Shown here: in pieces, positions 16,872-25,095 of the stretch
Position numbering within the stretch: the first letter of the stretch is position 1
How the letters are laid out: each line of letters opens with the position of its first letter
NCBI GenBank assembly: GCA_028277365.1
Contig: JANQGK010000261.1
Coordinates: 1-39,772 of the forward strand
Direction: 5' to 3'
Length of the DNA stretch: 39,772 nucleotides
Source of the DNA: Halieaceae bacterium
Lineage (GTDB): Bacteria; Pseudomonadota; Gammaproteobacteria; Pseudomonadales; Halieaceae
The notes under the pieces: model-generated
What the model saw: the letters and a program-made list of their open reading frames with translations, nothing else
The model's database searches: none
Told to the model about the DNA's origin: nothing
Made by a program: the position numbers and the translations under genes

Positions 16872-17411
16872 ATGTTGCGCGCCATTTTCGCCACGCTGGC
16901 CCTGGGCCTGTCCGTCGATAGCCTTGCGAGCTGCCCGGATGTCCTGAATCACGACATGCAGAAGCTGCGGTCGCGAGATTCCGTGAACCTGTGCCAGGCT
17001 TATGAAGGCAAGCCGGTGCTGGTAATCAACACCGCCAGCCACTGCGGCTTCACGCCCCAGTTCAAGGGTCTGGAAGCGCTCTACCAGCAGTATAAGGACC
17101 AGGGCCTGGCGGTAGCCGGCTTCCCTTCCGACTCCTTCAACCAGGAAGCGGACAACGCGGAGAAAACTGCCGAGATCTGTTACATCAACTACGGTGTAAC
17201 CTTCGACATGTACTCCGAAATCCCAGTCAAAGGTGGCGAGGCGCACCCGCTGTTCGCCGAACTGGCGGCAGCCCAAGGCGCGCCACGCTGGAATTTCACC
17301 AAGTACCTGATTGACCGGGACGGCAACGTGGTCGCCAAGTGGGGCAGCCGCACCACCCCGGACGACCCGGAACTGCGCCGGGCCATCGAGAGCGCCCTGG
17401 CCGCCAAATAA
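16872..17411 (+). CDS. Periplasmic glutathione-peroxidase-family protein
   Basis: A 179-residue thiol peroxidase with a signal peptide (MLRAIFATLALGLSVDSLAS) that puts it in the periplasm. The catalytic motif is NTASHCGFTPQ with peroxidatic Cys58 (Cys, not selenocysteine). The Gln/Trp/Asn of the catalytic tetrad are represented by Gln91 in FNQEAD and by Trp140-Asn141 in PRWNFTKYLIDRDG. In place of the usual CNQFG it reads SDSFNQ, as in a bacterial subgroup. It would reduce hydroperoxides, more likely with thioredoxin-like donors than glutathione. The start is the ATG at 16872 with AGGAG 9 bases upstream. A flavin reductase gene follows 15 bases later in the same direction, suggesting a redox operon. 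Confidence 0.92.
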   Translation: MLRAIFATLALGLSVDSLASCPDVLNHDMQKLRSRDSVNLCQAYEGKPVLVINTASHCGFTPQFKGLEALYQQYKDQGLAVAGFPSDSFNQEADNAEKTAEICYINYGVTFDMYSEIPVKGGEAHPLFAELAAAQGAPRWNFTKYLIDRDGNVVAKWGSRTTPDDPELRRAIESALAAK

Positions 17412-17426
17412 GCGTCGGGCCCGCAT

Positions 17427-18068
17427 TTGCCAGTACGCACTTTCGGCGGCGCCGATATCGCCGCCATGAACGACCGCTACCGGGTGTTCTTCGTGAACGC
17501 CCTGTCCGGTTTCAAGGCGGCCCACCTGGTCGGCTCTCGCAGTGACGACGGGCGTGACAACCTTGCCATCTTCACCTCGGTCGTACACATCGGCGCCAAT
17601 CCGCCGCTGTTGGGCCTCGTCAGCAGACCCAACACGGTGCCGCGGCACACCCTGGAAAACATTGCCGCCACCGGTGAATACACTATCAACCACGTCAGCA
17701 GTGACATGATCGCAGCCGCTCACCAGACCAGCGCACGCTATCCTGCCGAAACGTCGGAATTCGAGGCCACCGGCCTTACGCCTCGCTGTGGGGAGCGGCT
17801 TTCCGCCCCCTACGTGGCGGAAAGCCGGCTCACGATCGGACTGGAGCACCGCCAGACCATCGACATCGAGCCGAACGGCACCCACCTGGTGATCGGCGAG
17901 ATCGTTGAGGTGGAGCTCGACAGCGACACGATCAATGAAGATGGCTGGATCGACCTGGCCGCCCTGGACAGCGTGAGCGCCGCGGGCCTCGATGCCTACT
18001 ACAGCCCGCAGCGCCTGGCTCGCTTCAGCTACGCCAAGCCGGACCGGCCCCTGCGGACCTTGGACTAG
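17427..18068 (+). CDS. Flavin reductase family protein (FMN-binding split barrel)
   Basis: A 213-residue protein of the flavin-reductase-like FMN-binding split barrel family: YRVFFVNALSGFKAAHLVGSRSDDG at the start, NLAIFTSVVHIGANPPLLGLVSRP, TGEYTINHVSSDM, and a closing YYSPQRLARFSYAKPDRP. I take the TTG at 17427 as start because the residues before the first ATG (17466), with FGGADIAAMNDRYR, are themselves family-like. The ATG start would remove them. The protein would bind FMN and supply reduced flavin or reduce a small substrate. It lies 15 bases after the glutathione peroxidase gene. Its stop overlaps the stop of the convergent GST gene by 4 bases (CTAG). Confidence 0.87.
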   Translation: MPVRTFGGADIAAMNDRYRVFFVNALSGFKAAHLVGSRSDDGRDNLAIFTSVVHIGANPPLLGLVSRPNTVPRHTLENIAATGEYTINHVSSDMIAAAHQTSARYPAETSEFEATGLTPRCGERLSAPYVAESRLTIGLEHRQTIDIEPNGTHLVIGEIVEVELDSDTINEDGWIDLAALDSVSAAGLDAYYSPQRLARFSYAKPDRPLRTLD

Positions 18069-18730
18069 AGCCCGAAACGCTCCTTGATATGGGCAAAGAA
18101 TCCTGGGCCGTTGGCTTCCTCATCGGCGTCGATGCGACGCGCGATGTCAGAATCCGCCATCATCGCCCGCCACTCGGCGAGCCCATCGATCTGGGCAATG
18201 ATGTCCCAGCCGACCTTCTCGCTGCCGACGCTGACCACCTTGAGAACGTAACGCAGGTAGATATCCGCCATCGTCATCTCGCTGCCCAGCACATAGGGCT
18301 CGAACACACACATGGCGTTCATGGCCTTGATGCCGCGTTCCGCCACCTCGCGGATTTCTCGCTTAAGGCCGTCAGGTACCTCGCTGCCGGTAAACTCATA
18401 GGGAATGGTGCGGCGACAGGGCAGCTCGAGGTAAAGCTCGGCCACCTTCATCACCTGGCGTACCCTGGCGCGGGCCAGCGGGTCCACGGGGTACAAAGGG
18501 TTGGCGTCCGGATAGGCGTCCTCCAGGTAGTCGCAGCACACGCTGGACTCACTGATATAGCCGCCGTCTTCGGTGGTCATAGAGGGAATCTTGCCCACCG
18601 GGCTGATGGCCACGTAGGCCTCGGTGCCGCCGTACTGCAGGTCCTCCTCAAAGGTCAGGCCCTTGTGCAGCAGCACGTGCTTAACGATGTTGTAGTAGTT
18701 GCTGTAGGCGAACCCGTGCAGCGTAATCAT
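18065..18730 (-). CDS. Glutathione S-transferase
   Basis: A 221-residue protein with an N-terminal thioredoxin-fold domain (ITLHGFAYSNYYNIVKHVLLHKGL) and the glutathione-binding SPVGKIPSMTTEDGGYISESSVCCDYLE (cis-Pro in KIPSM, Glu-Ser pair in SESS). The all-helical C-terminal domain follows (about 90-215), with the N-capping segment EMTMADIYLRYVL. The start is the ATG at 18730; an upstream in-frame extension is not family-like. It would conjugate or bind electrophiles with glutathione in the cytoplasm. It is divergent from the DCC-family gene at 18784 and convergent with the flavin reductase gene, with a 4-base overlap. Confidence 0.92.
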   Translation of the reverse strand: MITLHGFAYSNYYNIVKHVLLHKGLTFEEDLQYGGTEAYVAISPVGKIPSMTTEDGGYISESSVCCDYLEDAYPDANPLYPVDPLARARVRQVMKVAELYLELPCRRTIPYEFTGSEVPDGLKREIREVAERGIKAMNAMCVFEPYVLGSEMTMADIYLRYVLKVVSVGSEKVGWDIIAQIDGLAEWRAMMADSDIARRIDADEEANGPGFFAHIKERFGL

Positions 18731-18765
18731 GACTTCTTTCCATAAAAATCCCGAGGGAAAGCTAG

Positions 18766-18771
18766 TATAGT
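18766..18771 (+). promoter_or_regulatory. -10-like TATAGT before the DCC-family gene
   Basis: TATAGT ends 12 bases before the ATG at 18784; no Shine-Dalgarno sequence and only an AT-rich -35 candidate are visible. Confidence 0.35.
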
Positions 18772-18783
18772 TTCCGACCGCAG

Positions 18784-19155
18784 ATGAACGCACCTACACA
18801 CAGAGATACTTTGTACTACGACGGCAACTGCCCGCTGTGCATGCGGGAAGTGCGGCTGCTGTCTCAGATCGCCGACTCCGGCCTGGCGCTGGTGGATTTG
18901 CATGAGGTGCCCGACGAGACCGGCCAGCCGACCCGGCTGGAAAAACTCTCGGAGCTGCACCTTAAGACCGCGGACGGCCAGTGGCGGGTGGGCGTGGATG
19001 CCACGGTGACTGCCTGGTCCCACACCCGCTGGGGCCCGCTGTTTTCGGTACTGCGCTGGCCGCTGGTGGGCAATCTCGCCGACCTGGTCTATCGTTACTG
19101 GGCGCGCAAGCGATATCAGCGCCTCTACGGTTGCGGAGACTGCGCAGAACAGTGA
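18784..19155 (+). CDS. DCC-family (DUF393) thiol-disulfide oxidoreductase
   Basis: A 123-residue protein with the DUF393 hallmark near the N-terminus, LYYDGNCPLCMREVRLL (a C-x-x-C pair), and the typical later W-x-x-x-G...L..P...Y..W...R segment (GPLFSVLRWPLVGNLADLVYRYWARKRYQ, in pieces). A Cys pair near the end (CGDC) is an extra feature. Members are predicted thioredoxin-fold redox proteins. The gene overlaps the next gene, a sirtuin, by 4 bases (GTGA), so translation is coupled. Confidence 0.9.
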   Translation: MNAPTHRDTLYYDGNCPLCMREVRLLSQIADSGLALVDLHEVPDETGQPTRLEKLSELHLKTADGQWRVGVDATVTAWSHTRWGPLFSVLRWPLVGNLADLVYRYWARKRYQRLYGCGDCAEQ

Positions 19156-19970
19156 TTGATATCGAGACACTTCTGGATAACCACCCCAATATGGTAGCGC
19201 TGACCGGCGCTGGCATCTCGGCGGCGTCCGGCATCCCTACCTATCGCAACGACGCCGGCGACTGGCAGCGCAGCGCGCCCATTCAGCACCGTGACTTTAT
19301 CGAAAAAGAAGAAGCGCGCCGGCGCTACTGGGCCCGCAGCATGGCGGGCTGGCCCTTCGTGGCAGAATCGAAGCCCAACCGGGCCCACCACGCGTTGGCG
19401 CGCCTGGAACAGGCGGGCCACATCGGCCTGCTGGCCACCCAGAACGTAGACGGCCTGCACCAGCGCGCCGGTCACCAGTCGGTGATTGACCTGCACGGCC
19501 GCCTCGACCAGGTGCGCTGCCTCAATTGTGGCGCTCGCACCCACCGCGGCGACCTGCAGGAACGGCTGTCGGCGCTGAACCCTGCCTGGAGCCTGACCGT
19601 TACCGCCCTGCGCCCGGACGGCGACGCCGAAGTGGACGATGAAGTGGTGGAGAGCATGAAGGTGCCGGACTGCCAGATTTGCGGTGGCACCTTAATGCCC
19701 GACGTGGTGTTCTTCGGCGGTACCGTTCCTCGCGACCGGGTGGAAACCACTCGCGAAGCGCTGGAAGCCAGCGACGGGCTACTGGTGGCGGGATCATCAC
19801 TGCAGGTGTATTCCGGTTATCGCTTTTGCCGGCTGGCCCAGCAGCTGGGTAAGCCCATTACCATCATCAATCGCGGCAGAACCCGCGCTGACGAACTGGC
19901 TACCTTGAAGATCGAGGAAGACGCCGGCGAGGTGCTGGATCAGCTCGCCAGCAAGGCGCAGAGAGCCTGA
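19152..19970 (+). CDS. Sir2-family NAD-dependent protein deacylase (class II-like)
   Basis: A 272-residue sirtuin, starting at the GTG at 19152 that overlaps the previous stop. It shows TGAGISAASGIPTYRN (NAD-binding, about 18-33), TQNVDGLHQRAG (96-107) and catalytic His115 in DLHG. A zinc site follows with Cys123/Cys126 (RCLNCG) and Cys174/Cys177 (DCQICGG). Then come PDVVFFGGTVPRD and GSSLQVYSG. The long gap between the two Cys pairs and the sequence PTYRN rather than PDFRS fit the SIRT4-like class II group. It removes acyl groups from lysines using NAD. It is translationally coupled to the DCC-family gene, and its 3' end overlaps the convergent epimerase gene by 31 bases. Confidence 0.93.
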   Translation: MIDIETLLDNHPNMVALTGAGISAASGIPTYRNDAGDWQRSAPIQHRDFIEKEEARRRYWARSMAGWPFVAESKPNRAHHALARLEQAGHIGLLATQNVDGLHQRAGHQSVIDLHGRLDQVRCLNCGARTHRGDLQERLSALNPAWSLTVTALRPDGDAEVDDEVVESMKVPDCQICGGTLMPDVVFFGGTVPRDRVETTREALEASDGLLVAGSSLQVYSGYRFCRLAQQLGKPITIINRGRTRADELATLKIEEDAGEVLDQLASKAQRA

Positions 19971-20830
19971 TCCAGCGAGCGGTACTCGAAGGCAAAACCC
20001 GCCGCTTCCAGCCGCTCAGGCACTACCCGCTGCCCGGTCAGCAACAGCTCGTCTGCCAGTTGGCCGAGGGCGGCCCGCATCACGAAGCCGGGTACCGGCA
20101 GGCCGATCAAGCTGCGGCGATGCCCAGCCAGGGCCTCACTGAAGCCTCGATTGGTGACCGGCTCCGGAGCAGTGAGGTTGAAAGCACCTGACAGCTTCCC
20201 GTCCAGCAGGAAGGCGATGGCGCGAATCACGTCTTCCCGGTGCACCCAGCTCAGGTACTGCCGGCCTGAACCGAGCCAGGTTTTCACACCCATCTGCACC
20301 GACTTGTCGAGCTGCGCGAAGGCGCCGCCGTCACGTTCCAGCACCACCCCCAGCCGCACGATGCAGACCCGGGAACCGATGGTTTCAAAGCGCCGGGCGG
20401 CGGTTTCCCAGGCGGCGCAGAGCTGGTGGGAAAAACAATCCACCGTGGTCGCCTCCTCTCCCAGCGGCGTATCGTCCTGCGGCCCGTAGTAGCCGATCGC
20501 AGAAGCGCTAATCAGGGCACTCGGCGGCCGCTCCAGTCGCTCGGCCAGCGCCAGCAGCCCTTCGGTGGTGCCCACCCGGCTGTCGACCAGGGCGCGCTTG
20601 CGCGCCGCCGTCCAGCGACCCTCGGCAATACTCTCGCCGGCCAGGTTGATGAAGGCATCGTAGAAGGTGGAAGCGGATACATCGTCGAGCCGATTGACGT
20701 AGCGCAGGCCCACGTCATCTTCAAAATCGGGGTTGCGCGTGTAGACGGTGACCGTATCGCCGCGCTCCAACAGGTGCCGGACCAAGGGTGAGCCGATAAA
20801 GCCGGTGCCGCCGGTGATGAGGATATTCAT
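19940..20830 (-). CDS. TIGR01777 family NAD(P)-binding epimerase-like protein
   Basis: A 296-residue protein: ITGGTGFIGSPLVRHLLERG (Rossmann NAD(P) loop), INLAGESIAEGRW (the family-specific motif), ALISASAIGYYG with the catalytic-type Tyr, and a C-terminal DUF1731 domain ending RRSLIGLPVPGFVMRAALGQLADELLLTGQRVVPERLEAAGFAF (read in pieces). It matches the YfcH/SDR39U1 group, widespread but of unknown substrate. The start is the ATG at 20830. Its 3' end overlaps the sirtuin gene by 31 bases. It is divergent from the SRPBCC-SDR gene. Confidence 0.93.
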   Translation of the reverse strand: MNILITGGTGFIGSPLVRHLLERGDTVTVYTRNPDFEDDVGLRYVNRLDDVSASTFYDAFINLAGESIAEGRWTAARKRALVDSRVGTTEGLLALAERLERPPSALISASAIGYYGPQDDTPLGEEATTVDCFSHQLCAAWETAARRFETIGSRVCIVRLGVVLERDGGAFAQLDKSVQMGVKTWLGSGRQYLSWVHREDVIRAIAFLLDGKLSGAFNLTAPEPVTNRGFSEALAGHRRSLIGLPVPGFVMRAALGQLADELLLTGQRVVPERLEAAGFAFEYRSLDQALCALLAS

Positions 20831-20926
20831 GTGTGAATAGTACGCCCTGCCGGGAGGCCAAGATCAGTGATCGAATCACCCGCTGGATTCGTAACATTTA
20901 CAAGCAATGTGTACAGGTCAATTTAC

Positions 20927-22363
20927 ATGACAACCTTAAACGAAACTATACAGATCGATCGCCCCGCCCGGGAGGTCTTCCAGTACGTTTCGGACTTCGC
21001 CACCTGCATGGAATGGGACGCCACCGCCATCGAAACCGAGCGTCTCGACGACCAGCCAGTCGGCGTGGGCACCCGCTACAAGGTGGTGTGCGAGGCACCC
21101 GTCGGCAAGCTTCCGCTGGAATACGAAATCGTCGAATACGAGCCGGATCACAAGATCGTATTGATCGGTCGCGGCCGCTTTTTCGAGGTGGAGGACACCA
21201 TTCTTGTCACTCCCACCAGCAGCGGCTGCGAGCTCGACTATACCGCGGTGTTTACCTGGAAGCCCTGGCTCGAGCGCTTTGCACAGAAGATGGAGCCGGG
21301 CCTCAAGCGCATGGGCTATGCCTCGGTGCAAAAGGGCCTGAAGGCGGCACTGGACGATGACTTCCCCGCGCCGGAGCTCTCCGAGGAAAACGCCCGCGCC
21401 GACCGCTTCGTGCCGACCGCGCTGGTGCGCTTCACCAAGCGCGGCTACAAGCGCGGCGCGAAGAAGCTCTTCAATCCGATGTCTCGGTATATGGGTGACA
21501 AGCACGTGGTACTCACAGGTGCCACGGCCGGCCTTGGCAAAGCCACTGCCGAGTTCCTCGCCTACCGGGGCGCGAAGCTGACCCTGGTGGTGCGCAATCG
21601 CGAGAAGGGCGAGGAACTGGTGCGGGAACTCAAGGCCCGCACAGGCAACAGACACATCGGCCTGGAAATTGCCGACCTCAGCCTGATAGCCGACGCCGAC
21701 AAGGTGGTCGCCAATCTGTCAAAGAAGGGCGAGCCCATCGATGTGCTGATCAACAACGCCGGCGCACTGTTCAATCCGCGCCAGGAAACCAGCGAGGGCC
21801 TGGAGCAGAGCTTTGCGCTACTGCTGTTGAGCCCCTTCCGCCTGACCGAAGGCTTGAAGCCGCTGCTGAAGAAAGCGGCAAACGCCCGTGGCGAGGCGCG
21901 CGTGATCAACGTGGTTTCCGGCGGAATGTACAGCCAGAAGCTCAAGGTCTGGGACCTGCAGAACGAGCAGGACAAGTACTCCGGATCGGTCGCCTACGCG
22001 CGCTGCAAGCGGGCGCTTATGATCAAGACCGAGCAGTGGGCCGAGGACTGGGCCGACGATGGCATCGTGATAAATGCCATGCACCCGGGCTGGGCAGACA
22101 CCCCCGGGGTGGAGACCGCCCTGCCGGAATTCCACAAGCTCACCCGGCTGGTGCTGCGCACCCCTGAGGAAGGGGCAGACACCATCAACTGGCTGGCTGT
22201 GGCCAGTGAGGCCGGCCAGCTCAGCGGCAAGCTGTTCCTGGACCGGGAGCCACGCACCACGCACCTCACCGACTCCACCCGGGAATCGGCCGAGTCCCGC
22301 GAACAGCTACGCGACATCCTCGATAACTGGGATAACACCCGGGCCAGCGACAAGGCGGCCTGA
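20927..22363 (+). CDS. SRPBCC domain fused to a short-chain dehydrogenase (SDR)
   Basis: A 478-residue two-domain protein. Residues about 1-150 are a SRPBCC/polyketide-cyclase-like domain (TIQIDRPAREVFQYVSDFATCMEWD, ending DYTAVFTWKPWLERFAQKMEPGLKRM, in pieces), a pocket for hydrophobic ligands. Residues 189-450 are an SDR of the DHRS12/WWOX-like type, with TGATAGLG (197-204), NNAG, a Ser-containing VVSGGMYS, and YARCK (Tyr357, Lys361). The ligand pocket would present a hydrophobic substrate, perhaps a lipid or sterol-like carbonyl, to the dehydrogenase (inference). I start at the ATG at 20927; the extension upstream is not domain-like. It is followed by an epoxide hydrolase gene in the same direction after 110 bases. 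Confidence 0.9.
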   Translation: MTTLNETIQIDRPAREVFQYVSDFATCMEWDATAIETERLDDQPVGVGTRYKVVCEAPVGKLPLEYEIVEYEPDHKIVLIGRGRFFEVEDTILVTPTSSGCELDYTAVFTWKPWLERFAQKMEPGLKRMGYASVQKGLKAALDDDFPAPELSEENARADRFVPTALVRFTKRGYKRGAKKLFNPMSRYMGDKHVVLTGATAGLGKATAEFLAYRGAKLTLVVRNREKGEELVRELKARTGNRHIGLEIADLSLIADADKVVANLSKKGEPIDVLINNAGALFNPRQETSEGLEQSFALLLLSPFRLTEGLKPLLKKAANARGEARVINVVSGGMYSQKLKVWDLQNEQDKYSGSVAYARCKRALMIKTEQWAEDWADDGIVINAMHPGWADTPGVETALPEFHKLTRLVLRTPEEGADTINWLAVASEAGQLSGKLFLDREPRTTHLTDSTRESAESREQLRDILDNWDNTRASDKAA

Positions 22364-22473
22364 CCGACATGGCTGCTCCACCAGGAGCAGCCACCCTCAC
22401 TCCCGGGCAGCACTGAAATTCCCGCGCTCCTGTGTGTTAGCCTAACCGGCTGAGAAGCACGGAGGATGTTCCC

Positions 22474-23601
22474 ATGAGCGACGCCATCGCCCCCGCCAGC
22501 ATCGATATCGGCGGACCGGTACTCGACGACCTCAAGCAGCGCCTCGGCACGACCCGCTGGCCCGAGAAGGAAACCGTCGACGACTGGAGCCAGGGCCTAC
22601 CGCTGGCTTACGCCCAGGAACTGGCCCAATACTGGGAATACCAGTACGACTGGAAACGCTGGGAGGTCAAGCTCAACCACTGGAATCCCTGTTCCACCGT
22701 CATCGACGGCCTGGAGGTCTTCTTCCTGCACGTGCAGAGCCCCCACCCGGATGCCCTGCCGATGATCATGACCCACGGCTGGCCTGGCTCTATCGTGGAA
22801 TTTCACAAGGTGATCGAGCCACTCACCCAGCCGGAGAACCCTGCTCACGCATTCCACCTGGTGATTCCCTGCCTGCCGGGTTACGGCTTCTCCGGCAAGC
22901 CCGCAGCGCCCGGCACCAGCGCCGAGGCCGTCGGCCGCCTATGGGGCAAGCTGATGGCGCGGCTGGGCTACGAGCGCTACGTGGCGCAAGGTGGCGACTG
23001 GGGGGCGCTGGTGACCCAGTGTATGGGCATCAGCGAGACCGAGCACTGCGCGGGCATTCATATCAACATGCCGATCTGCCCGCCCGGCGAAGAGGACCTC
23101 GTCGATCTCACCGAGTTCGAGCAGGCGGCACTGGCGGGCATGGACCACTACAGCCAGTGGGACTCCGGCTACTCCAAGCAGCAGAGCACCCGGCCCCAGA
23201 CCCTGGGCTACGGCCTGGCGGATTCGCCGGTTGGGCAGATGGCCTGGATTGTCGAAAAATTTTGGAGCTGGATGGACTGTGAAGGCCATCCGGAAAACGT
23301 GCTCAGCAAAGACGAGCTGCTCGACAATGTAATGATGTACTGGGTCACCAACACCGGCGCCTCTTCAGCGCGCCTGTACTGGGAGAGTTTCCACAAACCC
23401 AACCTTGACCCCATCGATATGCCGGTGGGCGCCTCCATTTTCCCCAAAGAAATCTTCCGCTGCTCACGGCGCTGGGCGGAAAAACGCTACAGCAACATCA
23501 TTCACTGGAACCAGCTCGACAAAGGAGGCCATTTTGCCGCCTTCGAGCAGCCCGCCGTTTTCGTCGACGAATTGCGGGCCTGTTTTGCTCAACTGCGTTG
23601 A
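22474..23601 (+). CDS. Epoxide hydrolase, alpha/beta-hydrolase fold with EHN domain
   Basis: A 375-residue protein. The N-terminus (LDDLKQRLGTTRWPE...NHWNP) is the epoxide-hydrolase N-terminal domain found in juvenile-hormone/microsomal-type enzymes. The catalytic core shows the oxyanion region HGWPGS, nucleophile Asp175 in QGGDWGA, and catalytic His353 in DKGGHFAAFE, which is a complete hydrolase set. It would open an epoxide to a diol. The start ATG has GGAGGA 9 bases upstream. Its nearness to the SRPBCC-SDR gene suggests a shared lipid or terpenoid substrate, but no pathway can be named. Confidence 0.92.
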   Translation: MSDAIAPASIDIGGPVLDDLKQRLGTTRWPEKETVDDWSQGLPLAYAQELAQYWEYQYDWKRWEVKLNHWNPCSTVIDGLEVFFLHVQSPHPDALPMIMTHGWPGSIVEFHKVIEPLTQPENPAHAFHLVIPCLPGYGFSGKPAAPGTSAEAVGRLWGKLMARLGYERYVAQGGDWGALVTQCMGISETEHCAGIHINMPICPPGEEDLVDLTEFEQAALAGMDHYSQWDSGYSKQQSTRPQTLGYGLADSPVGQMAWIVEKFWSWMDCEGHPENVLSKDELLDNVMMYWVTNTGASSARLYWESFHKPNLDPIDMPVGASIFPKEIFRCSRRWAEKRYSNIIHWNQLDKGGHFAAFEQPAVFVDELRACFAQLR

Positions 23602-23846
23602 TCTGTAGCACGGGCTACACAAAGCGTAGCTTCCCAATTGCCATCAGCGGCCATATCTCCTACAGTAGGGACGGCTGCGAGCTTCCCCGACCAAAAATGA
23701 GCGGACAGGGAAAAGTGCAAAAAGGCAGATCCTGCAACTGGCCCGTAAGAGGCGAGGAGCAAGGTAATAACTGCCTGACAAATAACAACAATTGACCGTG
23801 CAACAGGATTGTGCGGCGGTGACGTGTTGGGTTAGGGAAGGCAGCC

Positions 23847-24383
23847 ATGCCGACATTGAGTGAGCTCGCCAAGCAGGAGTTCGTCAAGGACGTGGTCGCG
23901 ATGGGCATATTCGGCATCGTGGCGGCGATTATTTTCCTGGGCATCCAGAGGTTCTATACCGATTCCGGACGCGAGCAGATGGAACGCGAGGCCGCGTTCA
24001 ACCTCGAAATCCAGTTTATGACTGGCGGTGGCAACCGCATCAAGGACAACTTCGCCAACTACGTGGCGGAGGTGTCCGAGGTCGTGATCCAGGGCGCGCC
24101 CCCGGACCGGGAAACCCGTAAGATTATGCTGGGCTCCGCCTCCATCATTCGCACGGAGGTGGCGATCCTCTCCGAGTACGACCCCAACCTGAAAGTGCGT
24201 GGCGATGTACTGGTGAACCGCATGGACGAGCTGAGCCAGAACATCTTCACCTACTCCCGCGGCGAGCAGCGGGAATACCAGCAGCAGCTGCTGGAACTGA
24301 AAGAGCACTACCAGACATTCATACTGAAGCTGAATTCAGTCGCCAAGAAGCACCTCTCGGTTTCCCACCGGCAGTATAATTAG
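23847..24383 (+). CDS. Unknown single-pass membrane protein with coiled-coil tail
   Basis: A 178-residue protein I do not recognise. The N-terminus has one membrane helix (VVAMGIFGIVAAIIFLGIQRFY, about 17-38) after a short cytoplasmic segment. The rest is hydrophilic and helical, with Glu/Gln/Arg-rich heptad-like stretches (REQMEREAAFNLEIQF and the last 60 residues around EQREYQQQLLELKEHYQ), suggesting coiled coil. The middle contains conserved-looking Tyr/Pro segments (SEYDPNLKV). The 245 bases upstream hold no gene. The thioesterase gene follows after 25 bases and may be co-transcribed. Confidence 0.65.
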   Translation: MPTLSELAKQEFVKDVVAMGIFGIVAAIIFLGIQRFYTDSGREQMEREAAFNLEIQFMTGGGNRIKDNFANYVAEVSEVVIQGAPPDRETRKIMLGSASIIRTEVAILSEYDPNLKVRGDVLVNRMDELSQNIFTYSRGEQREYQQQLLELKEHYQTFILKLNSVAKKHLSVSHRQYN

Positions 24384-24408
24384 CAGTCCATCCCGGCCGG
24401 ACCGCCCG

Positions 24409-25095
24409 ATGACAGAGACTATTTTCAATCCCTTCGAGTCCGAAGAGATTACCCCGCCCTTTTCCGAGCACTGGGAGACCAAGCGCCGCCTGGCCCAGGC
24501 GATTCGTGAACTGAGCGAGGTGCTGGTGACTTCAACACCGTCTATTGAGGACATGAACGACATCGCCGAGCGCCTGGAACTGCAGGCCCGCCAGTTCGCC
24601 AAGTCACCGCGGCTGTACGGCCAGATGGCCTTCCAGTCCGACGGCCATCACGGCACCCGCGGCGAGGTGAATCACGAGCTCAACGCTCTCGCCGGCTGGA
24701 GCAACCCCCTGTCGCCGGGACTCAACATGTGGATCGAGGGGGACAAAGCCTACGGCACGGTAACCTGTGGCTGGGCCTACGAGGGCCCCCCCGGCCATAT
24801 TCACGGCGGCTTTGTGGCCGCCATCTTCGACCAGTTCATGGGTATGGCGCAGATGATGGGCAAACAGCCGGGCATGACCGGCCGCCTGACCACCCGCTAT
24901 CATCGCCCCACCCCATTGAATGTGGAGCTCACGCTTGAGGCCTGGCTGGAAAGCGTGGAGGGCCGCAAGACCCAGATGCAGGCCGAGATGCGCAACGGTG
25001 ACGAAGTCACCGCCACCTGCGAAGCACTGTTTATCCGCCCTAAGGACGGCCTCGGCCTCAGGGATATGGACAAGGCCGCCGAGTCCTCAGCCTGA
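24409..25095 (+). CDS. PaaI-type hotdog-fold thioesterase
   Basis: A 228-residue protein whose C-terminal half is a hotdog thioesterase domain. GPPGHIHGGFVAAIFDQFMG is the family's catalytic/structural loop, followed by LTTRYHRPTPLNVELTLEAWLE and the closing strand TATCEALFIRP. The N-terminal about 95 residues are helical and not part of the usual domain. It would hydrolyse acyl-CoA or related thioesters in the cytoplasm. Its 3' end overlaps the end of the convergent AlgD-like gene by 9 bases. Confidence 0.85.
   Translation: MTETIFNPFESEEITPPFSEHWETKRRLAQAIRELSEVLVTSTPSIEDMNDIAERLELQARQFAKSPRLYGQMAFQSDGHHGTRGEVNHELNALAGWSNPLSPGLNMWIEGDKAYGTVTCGWAYEGPPGHIHGGFVAAIFDQFMGMAQMMGKQPGMTGRLTTRYHRPTPLNVELTLEAWLESVEGRKTQMQAEMRNGDEVTATCEALFIRPKDGLGLRDMDKAAESSA

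Noticed and set aside
23604..23619. TGTAGC-ACGG-GCTACA hairpin as terminator of the epoxide hydrolase gene
   Set aside because: Short stem and no T-run; not counted as an intrinsic terminator.
23598..23795. 65-codon open frame after the epoxide hydrolase gene
   Set aside because: Overlaps the previous stop, no RBS, low-complexity end (Asn run) and no recognisable protein character.
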